Shown here piece after piece: positions 33,671 through 43,121 of a stretch of 64,000 bases of DNA (the first letter of the stretch is position 1; every line of letters starts with the position of its first letter). Position numbers and translations under genes: made by a program. The notes beneath the pieces are model-generated. The model was given only the letters and a program-made list of their open reading frames with translations. It was not told the DNA's origin and did no database searches. The stretch is from Paenibacillus sp. 1_12 (GTDB taxonomy: Bacteria; Bacillota; Bacilli; Paenibacillales; NBRC-103111), in NCBI RefSeq assembly GCF_900114475.1, contig NZ_FOTE01000010.1:1-64000 (forward strand), written 5' to 3'.

Positions 33671-33689
33671 ATTGATAATAATTATCAAT
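33671..33689. promoter_or_regulatory. Perfect Fur box palindrome
   Basis: ATTGATAATAATTATCAAT is a perfect 9-1-9 palindrome containing the Bacillus Fur 7-1-7 consensus TGATAATNATTATCA with all positions matched. It differs from PerR (TTATAAT) and Zur (TCGTAAT) boxes at the diagnostic positions. It lies 100 bases before the plus-strand gene at 33789 and 567 bases before the start of the biosynthetic operon on the other strand; the intron remnant separates it from the latter. Confidence 0.75.
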
Positions 33690-33788
33690 ATCGTTGTTTG
33701 GAGTCAATAGATACAGATTACAACCCGATATACCCCAAAAAAGAGGAGTACATCCGAAGCTTATACAGAATAAGGAGGTGCTTACTCG

Positions 33789-34124
33789 ATGGATAATGCC
33801 AAACAAAAGCTACATAGCCGGCTAGAGCAATGGAAAACAGCCGCGAGTCAACTCATATCTGGTTCCGAAGACAAACAAGAAGCCACGATTCTCGATTTAG
33901 ATCCTGTTCTGCTGGACAAGTGTCATGATCTGGCAGAGCAGCAGCAAACGACGGTAAGTGCCGTGATTAATCGTATTTTGCAGCAGCATTGGGCGCAGGC
34001 ACAATCCGTTCCACAACAGATCATTTCTCTTCAGCAGCTGGAGCGTAATCCCCTGCTCTATCTGGATCAATTAACGAGCCGGGAATTTAACCGTTATGGA
34101 GGTGAGCAGTATGCCGAGGATTGA
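33789..34124 (+). CDS. Ribbon-helix-helix-like protein, probable antitoxin partner
   Basis: 111 residues, AAGGAGG before the ATG. The middle section, TILDLDPVLLDKCHDLAEQQ followed by TTVSAVINRILQQHW, has the beta-strand and two-helix pattern of ribbon-helix-helix DNA-binding proteins. The rest (SLQQLERNPLLYLDQLTSRE) would be the toxin-binding tail. Its stop overlaps the start of a PIN-domain gene by 14 bases, the usual antitoxin-toxin order. Family assignment from pattern only. Confidence 0.55.
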   Translation: MDNAKQKLHSRLEQWKTAASQLISGSEDKQEATILDLDPVLLDKCHDLAEQQQTTVSAVINRILQQHWAQAQSVPQQIISLQQLERNPLLYLDQLTSREFNRYGGEQYAED

Positions 34125-34578
34125 GCAAATGGATTACCGACAGGCTGTTTTTTTGGATCAAACTGCTCTGACGTCTCTGATGGATGAAGAGCAAACTAAC
34201 TACAGTCGGGCAAAAGCGCTTTTTCTTGATCTTGATGATTTGGAGCGTCCGCTCATTACAACCAATTATGTCATATTTGATACACATCAGTGGCTGCGAA
34301 ACCGCTGCAGCTTTGACCATGCCCAATTTTTTATCGATATTGTTGATCAGTCAGTGGCCAAAGGTGTTCTCATGGTCATATCCGGCAGCCCCGAGCTTGA
34401 GCAAGAATCCAAGCAGTTAATTGGAAGCTTCCCAGAGCTCCGGCTTTCATTAAGTGAGGCGTTAACTGCTGTAGTGATGCTGACTTACCAAGTAAAACGA
34501 ATTTTTACGTTTAATCCAAACCACGCTTTTCTCCCTAAGCTGGATTCCGATATCAAAGTGATGCCAAGCGGTGTATAG
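34111..34578 (+). CDS. PIN-domain protein, divergent VapC-like toxin candidate
   Basis: 155 residues from the ATG at 34111, with GGAGGTG upstream. AVFLDQTALTSLMDEEQ gives the first acidic residue, LITTNYVIFDTHQWLRNR the second segment (Asp where VapC usually has Glu), and LSLSEALTAVVMLTYQVKRI the third region, where Glu follows Ser. The last motif reads FTFNPNHAF where VapC has FDxxF. PIN toxins are magnesium-dependent ribonucleases; with these substitutions activity is uncertain. It is coupled to the RHH-like gene. Confidence 0.65.
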   Translation: MPRIEQMDYRQAVFLDQTALTSLMDEEQTNYSRAKALFLDLDDLERPLITTNYVIFDTHQWLRNRCSFDHAQFFIDIVDQSVAKGVLMVISGSPELEQESKQLIGSFPELRLSLSEALTAVVMLTYQVKRIFTFNPNHAFLPKLDSDIKVMPSGV

Positions 34579-34742
34579 GTGCTGTTCGGCAAAACAATTG
34601 AAAGCGTATCATCAATTCGACCGTAATCAACTATCTATCTATTCAGTATATTTATCAGAAATAAATTGGATTCTCAGCAGAGAATGATAGCCATTTATAC
34701 AAAAATACACGTAGTTGTTCCGTTACAACTGGACAAAACAAA

Positions 34743-34766
34743 ATGCTGCCGATAATTCGGCAGCAT
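34743..34766. terminator. Bidirectional terminator
   Basis: ATGCTGCCGA, loop TAAT, TCGGCAGCAT: perfect ten-base stem, A-rich on the left and T-rich (TCTTCATTTTC) on the right. It lies between the convergent PIN and flavoprotein genes. Confidence 0.8.
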
Positions 34767-34807
34767 TCTTCATTTTCACTATGTTTTAAACCATGAACTA
34801 CAAGGTT

Positions 34808-35371
34808 TTAGGATTTAATCATATCGTGATCCACATACCGCTCACCGTTGATCTCACTTATTACATTAATTGCTACTTTAGCGCCATCACCGGCAGTAAT
34901 GATTGTATGTACACTCACCCCTGCAGCAGTTCCCGCTGCCCAAATTCCTTCAACAGAAGTTTTACCCTCCGGAGAAGTGACATATACCGTTTTGATACGA
35001 GGCTCGCTTGCCGGTTTAGTTTCAATCCCAGTTTGCTCTGCAAGATCCGTAAGAACACCAGTTGCGAGAATGACATGCTTACCCTCATAGTGTTCACTTT
35101 CAGTCTCAACTTGAAAACCTTCTGAAGTTTTACCGATTTTAATTGCTTTACCAGAGATCAGTTCAGCTCCAAATTTGGTTGCTTGCTTTTTCCCTAATTC
35201 AACCAGGTCCGGACCAGTTATTTCCAAAATACCATAATGATTTTCCACCCAGGCACGCTTGGTAATGCTCTGATCGTTGTCAATAATCAAAGTTTTCTTA
35301 CCTGCCTTAGCTGCGAATAAAGCCGCACTGGATCCTGCCGGGCCAGCCCCAATTACAATAATATCGTACAT
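34808..35371 (-). CDS. Small NAD(P)/FAD-dependent oxidoreductase (thioredoxin-reductase-like, no CxxC)
   Basis: 187 residues from the ATG at 35371 (GGGAGAG upstream). FAD motif IIVIGAGPAGSSAALFAAKA at the N terminus; GKHVILATGVLTDLAEQ is the ATG motif; GIWAAGTAAGVSVHTIITAGDGAKVAI is the C-terminal FAD segment in two parts. It is about 120 residues shorter than thioredoxin reductase because the NADPH domain and the redox CxxC are absent. Short homologues of this kind are common in Bacillales; function not established. Monocistronic. Confidence 0.8.
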   Translation of the reverse strand: MYDIIVIGAGPAGSSAALFAAKAGKKTLIIDNDQSITKRAWVENHYGILEITGPDLVELGKKQATKFGAELISGKAIKIGKTSEGFQVETESEHYEGKHVILATGVLTDLAEQTGIETKPASEPRIKTVYVTSPEGKTSVEGIWAAGTAAGVSVHTIITAGDGAKVAINVISEINGERYVDHDMIKS

Positions 35372-35582
35372 GCTTGAATCTCTCCCTTCGTTTGTCATTC
35401 TTATGATTTCCCATGATGCAGCTGAAGCTTGTCGGTAATTTCTATGCTACACAATGCCTCGGCCAAAGTCAAAATTACCGACATCAAGAGCCATCAGGAA
35501 TAGGAAACCGTATCGTGACAAATGTAGAAAAGTTTGCTTAAGGAACCCGATCTGTGCTTGGCCTTTAGCAATAAGTTAATCT

Positions 35583-37217
35583 TTATTTTTTATAGACACT
35601 GTCATACGCTTTTTGATAAATCTTCATATACTGCGGCAGATTCAGTCCATCCAGTCCTTTAACATAAGCATCCCAATCATTATTCAAATTTTTGCGACCG
35701 ATAATAAACTCGACCATCGACGTTTTTACATAGGCGTTGATCGTCGTCCGCAGCTGATTCGCTGCATCGGCATCCTGAGGGTCCATGAAGATACTCACGG
35801 GATACATCTCTTTCGGTTGGTATTTCTCATACTTTTGCGTAGCCAAATACAAACGGTATTCATAGCCGCCATTACCAAGTGGATCCTGCGGCACGGCAAA
35901 GGATTCCCTATAATCACGAGTTCGCAGCGAGGAACCCATTTGGCTCCAGTGCTCATTTTGCTGTTGAATCGAGTCAAATTCCGGAGCCGTTACATATTTA
36001 GCCGGACGTCCGCGAACATCCTTCTCATCTGGCTTCGCTTTGGACCACCATTTTCCTTCAGGGCCGAAAATTGACAACAAAGCTGCTTCTTCCGTATACA
36101 TATAATCAGCGAGCTTCATAGCTGCAATCGCTTTTTCCTTCGATGCTTTGTTTGTAATGGCGAAAGTCCCGTTGCCCACACCCGCAAAATATCCGCTCAG
36201 CTGCACACCATCCGGCCCTTTGAGTGGTGGAACCGCATCATAATCCTTATGCCGCGTTTTTCCTGGAGCCGTATCCACAACCATCCCGATATGCCCCGCC
36301 GTAAATGAACCGAGGATTGCCGTATCCGGGTTATTGCCCAGCTGCTTCAAACCATCCTGGTTTTGTGTAAATGAGGCTTGATCAATCAGTCCCTCTTTGT
36401 AAAGACGGTTCATGTATTCCAAGCCTTTTTTCCATTCCGGTTTATTGGGAGCAAAATCTACCTTACCATCCTTCATCGTGAAATAATCCGCAGAATTGTT
36501 ATAAATAAATGCCGACATCAAAAATCCGTCGATATTGCCATGCCATGTAGCGGGATCTCCTGCGCCACTGAGTGGAATCTCATCTGCTTTGCCATTACCG
36601 TTAGGATCCTTCTCTTTAAAGGCCTTCAACACCTGATAATATTCCTCAGTCGTTGTTGGCATACTTAAGCCCAGCTTTTCCAGCCACTTCGTATTGATCC
36701 ACAGCTTTTGTGCATACCAGCAATGATAGCATTCATTGATCTGCGGGATTGCGTATATTTTACCGTCCGGCGCCGTCATCCCCTTCTGTAAATATGGGAT
36801 ATCCTTGAACGCTTTTTTCACATTGGGCGCATATTGATCAATCAGGTCGTTGAGTGGAATAAATACACCTTGCTGTCCATATTTCAACTGCTCAGCCTGT
36901 GTCAAATTCCCATCCAAAAATACCTCCGGATAATCGCCGCTTGCCAGCAGCAGCTGTTTTTTATCATTCAAACCGGCATTGGGAACCACCTCCCACTTGA
37001 ACTTGATATTTAATTTTTTCTCGACATATTTACTGAATGTATTCGTCTCCAAATTTTCCACATCTGCCCGCTGTCCACTGAATACAGACAAAGTTATAGG
37101 GGCATTACCATCTTTTGGAACCGCTTCCATATTCGCATCTGGATTTCCGCTGCAGGCCGTAACCAGCAGCACCAAGCTTATAGCCCATGCACAGCAAGCC
37201 ATGATTTTATTGTTCAT
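35583..37217 (-). CDS. Extracellular sugar-binding lipoprotein of an ABC importer (LplA-like)
   Basis: 544 residues. The lipobox is SLVLLVTACSGN, with the acylated Cys at residue 22. FSKYVEKKLNIKFKWEVVPN and LASGDYPEVFLDGNL are typical of the large family-1 binding proteins of the Paenibacillus LplA group; GYFAGVGNGTFAITNKASKE is the hinge-region motif. It captures an oligosaccharide outside the cell and delivers it to the two permeases encoded upstream in the same unit (38161 and 37240). No ATPase is encoded nearby; a shared MsmX-type ATPase is the likely energiser. Confidence 0.88.
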   Translation of the reverse strand: MNNKIMACCAWAISLVLLVTACSGNPDANMEAVPKDGNAPITLSVFSGQRADVENLETNTFSKYVEKKLNIKFKWEVVPNAGLNDKKQLLLASGDYPEVFLDGNLTQAEQLKYGQQGVFIPLNDLIDQYAPNVKKAFKDIPYLQKGMTAPDGKIYAIPQINECYHCWYAQKLWINTKWLEKLGLSMPTTTEEYYQVLKAFKEKDPNGNGKADEIPLSGAGDPATWHGNIDGFLMSAFIYNNSADYFTMKDGKVDFAPNKPEWKKGLEYMNRLYKEGLIDQASFTQNQDGLKQLGNNPDTAILGSFTAGHIGMVVDTAPGKTRHKDYDAVPPLKGPDGVQLSGYFAGVGNGTFAITNKASKEKAIAAMKLADYMYTEEAALLSIFGPEGKWWSKAKPDEKDVRGRPAKYVTAPEFDSIQQQNEHWSQMGSSLRTRDYRESFAVPQDPLGNGGYEYRLYLATQKYEKYQPKEMYPVSIFMDPQDADAANQLRTTINAYVKTSMVEFIIGRKNLNNDWDAYVKGLDGLNLPQYMKIYQKAYDSVYKK

Positions 37218-37239
37218 AGAAACGCTCCCTTATTTCAAT

Positions 37240-38142
37240 TTATCCTTTAAGTGATCCGATCATAATGCCTTTGACAAAATGCTTTTGAATAAAAGGGTAC
37301 AAAATCAGCACAGGCAAGCTCGATATGACGATCAAGGAAAATTTAAGTAAGTCCTTTAAGCCTTCTCTTACAGCCATTTGATTGGCATCGATCATCATCG
37401 AGGAAGCGTCAATGTTGTTAAGAATCAAAATATTACGTAATATGATTTGCAGCGGAAACAGATTGGATGATTTCAGGAATATTAGTGCATCAAAATAAGC
37501 ATTCCAATGGCCAACTGCATACATCAGCACCAACACGGCGATAATCGGCTTGGATAAGGGAAGCACGACCTTCAGCAGAAATTGCAGATCACTGCACCCG
37601 TCCAGCTCTGCAGCCTCGTATAATTCCTCCGGTATCGTCGTTTGAAAAAATGTTCGTGCAATTATGACCTGCCACACCGCCATTGCCTGCGGCAGCAGCA
37701 TGGCCCATGGCGTGTTGAGAATCCCTACACTTTTCACCGTCATATAGTATGGAATCAGCCCACCGTTAAACAGCATCGTAATCACAAGCAGCACCATGAT
37801 CACATTCCGGCCTTTAAAATCCTTTCTAGCCAAAGGATACGCAAGCATTACTGTCAAAATAATGTTAATGCAAACGCCTGCAATTGTGTACAGAGCAGAA
37901 TTACGGTACCCGATCATAATTTGTGGATTTTTGAATGCAGCTTCATAGCCAGCCAGGCTAAAATCCACCGGAAACAGCCACACCCTTCCTGCGACTACTG
38001 CCTGCGGAGAACTGAAGGAAGAGCTAACAATGTACACAAGCGGATACAATACACTTACAAGAACAGCCCCAAGAAATACATAAATACAAACTAGAAAAAG
38101 CTTATCTACATGGGATTCACGAATTGCATTCGATTTGGACAT
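37240..38142 (-). CDS. Carbohydrate ABC transporter permease (LplC-like)
   Basis: 300 residues, six transmembrane segments. The cytoplasmic EAA loop, ELYEAAELDGCSDLQFLLKV, is the contact for the ATPase. The C terminus KHFVKGIMIGSLKG is characteristic of the sugar-permease second subunit. It is 18 bases downstream of the first permease gene. Confidence 0.92.
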   Translation of the reverse strand: MSKSNAIRESHVDKLFLVCIYVFLGAVLVSVLYPLVYIVSSSFSSPQAVVAGRVWLFPVDFSLAGYEAAFKNPQIMIGYRNSALYTIAGVCINIILTVMLAYPLARKDFKGRNVIMVLLVITMLFNGGLIPYYMTVKSVGILNTPWAMLLPQAMAVWQVIIARTFFQTTIPEELYEAAELDGCSDLQFLLKVVLPLSKPIIAVLVLMYAVGHWNAYFDALIFLKSSNLFPLQIILRNILILNNIDASSMMIDANQMAVREGLKDLLKFSLIVISSLPVLILYPFIQKHFVKGIMIGSLKG

Positions 38143-38160
38143 GATCTCAGACCTCCTCCT

Positions 38161-39207
38161 CTACCACAGACTGGTTTCCGAACTTTTTCGGGCTAAGAAG
38201 TTTACAAGCAGCAGTAAAATCAGGTTAATGACGGAGTTGAATAAGCCGATTGCTGCGGAGAAGCTAAAGTTGGCGCCGATCAAACCAATTTTGTAAACAT
38301 AGGTAGAAATCACCTCGGATGTGCCGGTGTTCAAAGGATTTTGCAGCAGGAATACTTTCTCAAATCCGACATTCATTAATTGACCAACGTTCAAAATAAG
38401 TAAGATCACCGCCGCTGGCATGATTCCGGGAATATCGATGTTGAATATTTTTTGCAGGCGTGATGCCCCGTCTACTTTGGCTGCTTCATACAATTGCGGA
38501 TTGATTCCTGCCAGGGCAGCCATGTAAATGATCGCTCCATACCCTGTATGCTGCCAAATGTCCGACCACACATATATGTGTCTGAACAGCTCTGGAAGCC
38601 CAAGAATATTAACAGATTCCATATCAAACGCTTTTAATACGCTGCCAGCAAAACCGACCCGTGGAGACAGAAAAATAATAATCATCGAAACCATAACGAC
38701 TGTAGAAATAAAATAAGGGGCATAGGTAACCATTTGAACTGTTTTTTTGAACAAACCTTGTCGCAATTCATTAAGTGCCAAAGCTAAAATAATCGGAGCC
38801 GGAAAGCCCACTAGCAATGCATAAAGATTTAAAAACAAGGTGTTTTGAATCAGAACTGGAAAATTTGGTGATTGAAAAAATTGCTCAAAATGCTTCATCC
38901 CCACCCAGGGGCTCCCCAGCATACCCTTGACTACGTTGTAATCCTTGAACGCGATTTGGGCGCCAAACATCGGGATATACTTGAAAATAATCAAGTACAA
39001 CAGCGGAAGAATGACGATAAGATAAAGTTGCCAATGTCGTTTAATAGATAGGATCCCCCTCCCAAACCCTCCCCGCAAGGAGGGCCCCAAAGGGCTTGGC
39101 CCTCTGGACTCCCATGGTGGTATGCGAAACTGTGTGCGGCTGGCTCGCTCCGTCCTTACGGGACACGCTTTACTTTTGGTGTGATGTGGGTTGGCGAGTC
39201 TGCGCAC
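38161..39207 (-). CDS. Sugar ABC transporter permease (LplB-like) with aberrant N-terminal extension
   Basis: 348 residues as an open frame, but only residues about 54-348 belong to the family: KRHWQLYLIVILPLLYLIIF is the first helix, and YEAAKVDGASRLQKIFNIDI the EAA loop. Residues 1-52 (for example TERASRTQFRIPPWESRGPS) are translated from a GC-rich repeat tract and have no counterpart in LplB proteins. The normal start, expected a few codons before KRHWQ, has no ATG, GTG or TTG with a site; ATT after GGGAGGGGG is the nearest. The repeat seems to have replaced the native start region. The real start is unresolved. Confidence 0.8.
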   Translation of the reverse strand: MRRLANPHHTKSKACPVRTERASRTQFRIPPWESRGPSPLGPSLRGGFGRGILSIKRHWQLYLIVILPLLYLIIFKYIPMFGAQIAFKDYNVVKGMLGSPWVGMKHFEQFFQSPNFPVLIQNTLFLNLYALLVGFPAPIILALALNELRQGLFKKTVQMVTYAPYFISTVVMVSMIIIFLSPRVGFAGSVLKAFDMESVNILGLPELFRHIYVWSDIWQHTGYGAIIYMAALAGINPQLYEAAKVDGASRLQKIFNIDIPGIMPAAVILLILNVGQLMNVGFEKVFLLQNPLNTGTSEVISTYVYKIGLIGANFSFSAAIGLFNSVINLILLLLVNFLARKSSETSLW

Positions 39208-39350
39208 GGATTAGCTCGCTCTGTCCCTACAGGACACGCTTTACTTTTGGTGTGATGCGGGTTGGCGAGACTACGGGTTCTCGGGGACGCATCGTCCCTT
39301 CGGGACTCGCTGGTTCTCGTTACGATCTACATCGCTTATGCTTTGCTTAA
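39050..39350. repeat. GC-rich repeat tract with a 71-base period
   Basis: Two 56-base copies, 39143-39198 and 39214-39269, differ at four positions and are spaced 71 bases apart; both contain GGACACGCTTTACTTTTGGT. A degenerate third piece (CGTCCCTTCGGGACTCGCTG) follows to about 39320. The left part (39055-39110) contains G/C-rich inverted stretches such as CCCTCC/GGAGGG. Base composition differs sharply from the AT-rich flanks. Probably a dispersed non-coding repeat of the genome. Confidence 0.65.
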
Positions 39351-39706
39351 TGCTTGGTGAGAAGGCGACCTCCTTTGTTTTATTTTTACAATACTTGGAA
39401 TTAGTAAGCTTATTTTCAATTTAGAGGGCTGCGGGTCATACTTCAACAATCCATTTTCCTGTTGGCAAACTGTTTTCTTATGCGTGGACAACATCAGCTG
39501 CAAGCTATTTTCGCAGGCCATACTTAATTCGTTTAACAGGAATTATACGTTAGCGCGGGGATATACTTTTGGTCATCGTCTTTGTTCTACAGCGAACGGA
39601 AGAGCGCAGCGGAACTTATTCATCGGACTTCCCGTGGACGAAGTATGAGGAGAATTTTATGAAATGACTTTTATTTAGTGGAGGTGCTCCTTGCACCAGT
39701 TTCAAA
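39351..39706. other. Gap between repeat tract and regulator gene, nothing recognised
   Basis: About 350 bases with no supported gene. A weak hairpin (GGTGC, loop, GCACC at 39683-39697) near the end of the regulator gene may aid transcript termination. Confidence 0.4.
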
Positions 39707-41941
39707 TTACTTAAAAGCACTTTTCACCTTGCGATAATCTCCAGGTGATACGCCCGAATGTTTTTTGAAAACTCTGCGAAATGAGATCGAACTGACGTAC
39801 CCAACTTTTTCGGAAATATCCTGAATCGGCCAATCGGTCTCACACAACCATTGCTGTGCTTGACGCATGCGGATTTGGGTCAGGAAATCAATAAATTTTT
39901 CCCCGAACTCCTCTTTAAATACATGACTAATGTATTTGCCATTCATACGAAACTGTTGTCCAAGATGCTCAAGAGACAATTCCGGATTCATAAAGTTTTG
40001 CTCGATATATTGTTTAAGCTCCCTAAGTAAATCATGAAGGTGAGCACGATTATGGAAGGTCTGCACACGCTGAAACAAATTATTCAGTACTTCCGTAAAC
40101 TGCTGCTGGATTTCTTCCAAAGTTTCGAACTGATCCATTGCCTTCTCAAGACCTTCGAGCTCTCCTTCCTCTCGCCAGTTGCTTGTCTTCGGTATTTTGC
40201 TGAGCTCTTTGTTTAAAGAGCAGATGAGATCATTCAAAACGATCAGAATAAATTCCCTGGAAAGCATGTCTTTTTTCATTTCGTAAAAAATGGTTTCCAG
40301 ACACTGCTGCCATTTTTCTTGATAAATGCCAAAGCTTTCGATCAGTTTAAGCAGAAGCTGAACGTATTTGAAACGGTCCTCCTGAGAGTGCAGGTCCAAA
40401 TCCTTTTGCTGAATAATTCGATTATGGCCAAGCACCGCCTTGTATTGGAGTGATCGCAGCGCTGCTTTGTAAGAAAGCGCAATATCAACGGGCTGCTCGG
40501 CCACCGTGCCCAAGGCTATCGTCACTGTGTACTTGATGTTCGCCTTTAACCACAGCTGAATCTGTTCACAGGCTTGAAAAATCAAGTCACTTGTCGTCTC
40601 CTCCTCATTCGGCCTGCTTACAATGGCACTCAGTTGGTGATCTGTCGTCCATTCAATCCAAACCGATACTCTATGATTATCCATTACCTCATGGAAAGCA
40701 CTTGCTATGACAAATTTAATCAAATATTGATCGTGTTCACTATAAGCATGAAAAAAATCAATACTCCGATCAATTTCCGCTACAATAACGAGCTGTTGAT
40801 GAAACGTATCACTCATCTGGAGTCTGCGCATTTGAGAGCTCCATTCAGGCAGCTGTATTTTATAAGCACCTCTCAGCATTTCGTGAAAAAACAACTTTTT
40901 GCGAACTCTCAGCTCATCTTCATACTGCTGGGCAAGCTGGTTCGATTGCTCCATCAAGCTGCCCAGAGCAGTGCCAATCACCTTAAATTCATCGATCTTA
41001 TTTCCGCCTACAATCGGTTTAATCGGCTGCGAATACGCATGTATCCGGGAAAGAAGCTCATCAATCGGCTTATAGTTTTTGCGTGTTACATATAGAATAG
41101 AAATCACACCGAGTGTAAAAGCAATGATACCAAGAATGATCCAAAAACCCGAAACCGTTGAGGCGACACTAATCAGCGTTCCCGCCATCAAGCCGCTGCG
41201 TATGACCCAGCCTGTGTATGTAGAGGCTTCCGCCGAGATCATCTGATTGTCCTCGATCTGTGAATCCAGCCTATGACCGTCATCGAACAGCAGCTCCCCA
41301 TTACGATCGAACAAACTTACAAACCGAAATGAGGTATGATACAGCTCCAACACCTTTTTCTGCAGCTGAGTAGTGCTCACATTGACAACAAGCACACCTT
41401 TTTCCACATTAGATGGGGAATGCCGAACAAGACTGACAACCGATCTGGAATCCATCCTCTCAAACTCACGAAATTTACGCAGATTCGACCACTGATTCGG
41501 GTAGGCCTCCTGCTTCATTTGTTGAACAAAGGATGCGTCCGTAAAGCTTTCCCTTCCATTCAATATATTGCCGTTAAACACAAACTGATCATGATAACGA
41601 ACCAAATAGATCGAATCTATCAACGGATTCATCTGCTTCAAATTTTTGATTTTCTCTGAAATTTTATAGTTCAGCAGGACATCGCCTGACTCGGTTTCTT
41701 CAAAAAATTGTTTGAACAACTCATTATTCAATAATTCATTAATAACCAAATAATCAATGGATTGCAGTGTAGCGTCAATATAGTACAGCACCTGCCGAGT
41801 AAACACTTGGTTCGCCATCGATAGATCCTTTTTATTTTGCTCTGCCAATGTTTGAAAAAACACGAAAAATAAAAAGCAGACGACAATCATAAACATCGGA
41901 ATGTACGACCATAACATCCGTTGGTACCATACTTTTTTCAT
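39707..41941 (-). CDS. Membrane-anchored AraC-family regulator with extracellular sensor
   Basis: 744 residues. Transmembrane helix at about 10-30 (SYIPMFMIVVCFLFFVFFQT), an extracellular sensor region to about 255, a second helix (STVSGFWIILGIIAFTLGVI), a HAMP-like linker, a GGDEF-like degenerate middle part, and a C-terminal AraC double HTH: NPELSLEHLGQQFRMNGKYI and QDISEKVGYVSSISFRRVFK. This layout is typical of Paenibacillus regulators encoded beside LplABC-type transporters, and it presumably senses the imported sugar and activates 38161-35583. AAAGGTGGGG precedes the ATG. Confidence 0.9.
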   Translation of the reverse strand: MKKVWYQRMLWSYIPMFMIVVCFLFFVFFQTLAEQNKKDLSMANQVFTRQVLYYIDATLQSIDYLVINELLNNELFKQFFEETESGDVLLNYKISEKIKNLKQMNPLIDSIYLVRYHDQFVFNGNILNGRESFTDASFVQQMKQEAYPNQWSNLRKFREFERMDSRSVVSLVRHSPSNVEKGVLVVNVSTTQLQKKVLELYHTSFRFVSLFDRNGELLFDDGHRLDSQIEDNQMISAEASTYTGWVIRSGLMAGTLISVASTVSGFWIILGIIAFTLGVISILYVTRKNYKPIDELLSRIHAYSQPIKPIVGGNKIDEFKVIGTALGSLMEQSNQLAQQYEDELRVRKKLFFHEMLRGAYKIQLPEWSSQMRRLQMSDTFHQQLVIVAEIDRSIDFFHAYSEHDQYLIKFVIASAFHEVMDNHRVSVWIEWTTDHQLSAIVSRPNEEETTSDLIFQACEQIQLWLKANIKYTVTIALGTVAEQPVDIALSYKAALRSLQYKAVLGHNRIIQQKDLDLHSQEDRFKYVQLLLKLIESFGIYQEKWQQCLETIFYEMKKDMLSREFILIVLNDLICSLNKELSKIPKTSNWREEGELEGLEKAMDQFETLEEIQQQFTEVLNNLFQRVQTFHNRAHLHDLLRELKQYIEQNFMNPELSLEHLGQQFRMNGKYISHVFKEEFGEKFIDFLTQIRMRQAQQWLCETDWPIQDISEKVGYVSSISFRRVFKKHSGVSPGDYRKVKSAFK

Positions 41942-42111
41942 TGCAACCCCACCTTTGGGTACATTTGGTAATTTTATTATAAGACGAACGGAACTAACAT
42001 TTAATGGTCAATAAGAACCTATTGTTGCACAATACAAATAACTTGCAATTGTTTACGATATCCATTTAAACTAATGTCACTTATATATTGGAGCAAAGGA
42101 GTCCCACCATC

Positions 42112-43017
42112 ATGAATTGGCGTTCACCCTATGTGTTATTAGTTTTGGCAACCTGTCTGTGGGGCGGAAATTTTGTGGTTGGAAAGGTGCTTGTAGCCGA
42201 TATCCCACCTATTCTATTAGCTACATTGCGATGGTGTATTGCGTTGATCGTGATAACACCGATATATGGCAAGGATGCCTGGACCCATCGTGCCCTGTTT
42301 TTCGAAAAATGGAAAATGCTAACTTTCCTATCGCTGACCGGAGTTGCAGGCTTTAATACGCTTGTCTATATGGCTGTACAGTATACGAGCTCGATCAATG
42401 CGGCGGTCATGAATGCAGCAACGCCTATTCTGATTATTATGGTTTCATGGGTGATGCTTAGAGAGTCCATCAGCTTGAAAACCATACCAGGCATAGGCTT
42501 ATCCATGCTGGGTGTGCTCTGGATGATCACCCGCGGCAGCTGGGATGTATTGGTTAACCTTTCCTTTAATCAAGGTGATTTATGGATGCTCGCAGCGATT
42601 TTATGTTGGGCGTTGTACTCTGTTGGAATGCGACGATCTGCTAAACAAGTCCCAGCTCATGCATTATTTGTGTATACGATTATCATTTCAGTCGCACTTT
42701 TAATTCCTCTTTCCATCGTTGAAGTGATGCTCGTTAAACCTGTTTTGCATATTTCGCTCGGTATGGGCTCAGGTATCGTCTATATTGGAGTATTCGCTTC
42801 GTTAATCGCATTTTCAGCATGGAATCAATCGATAGCGATGATCGGACCTGCCCGCTGTGCAGGATTCCTGAACCTTATTCCCTTATTCAGTACAATCTTT
42901 GCTACCGCCTTCACCGGAGAACGTATTCACATTTACCATTTTGCAGGGGCCGCCCTGATCCTCACAGGTATCTATGCAGCCAATCGAATGCTGAAACTCA
43001 ATTCGCCTACTCCGTAA
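42112..43017 (+). CDS. EamA/DMT-family transporter
   Basis: 301 residues from the ATG at 42112 (AAAGGAG ten bases upstream). Ten hydrophobic segments in two EamA repeats: LLVLATCLWGGNFVVGKVLV opens the first, LWMLAAILCWALYSVGMRRS the second. Such permeases export amino acids or other small metabolites; the substrate is unknown. Divergent from the AraC regulator gene. Confidence 0.88.
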   Translation: MNWRSPYVLLVLATCLWGGNFVVGKVLVADIPPILLATLRWCIALIVITPIYGKDAWTHRALFFEKWKMLTFLSLTGVAGFNTLVYMAVQYTSSINAAVMNAATPILIIMVSWVMLRESISLKTIPGIGLSMLGVLWMITRGSWDVLVNLSFNQGDLWMLAAILCWALYSVGMRRSAKQVPAHALFVYTIIISVALLIPLSIVEVMLVKPVLHISLGMGSGIVYIGVFASLIAFSAWNQSIAMIGPARCAGFLNLIPLFSTIFATAFTGERIHIYHFAGAALILTGIYAANRMLKLNSPTP

Positions 43018-43121
43018 AAGTGTTTTGTTTCTAATGCTTATATAGACTTTTTTAAAATACATAATTATACTAAATTTAATACAAATGGAGCCTATAACTA
43101 CTCAAGGGGTTGAACAAAACG

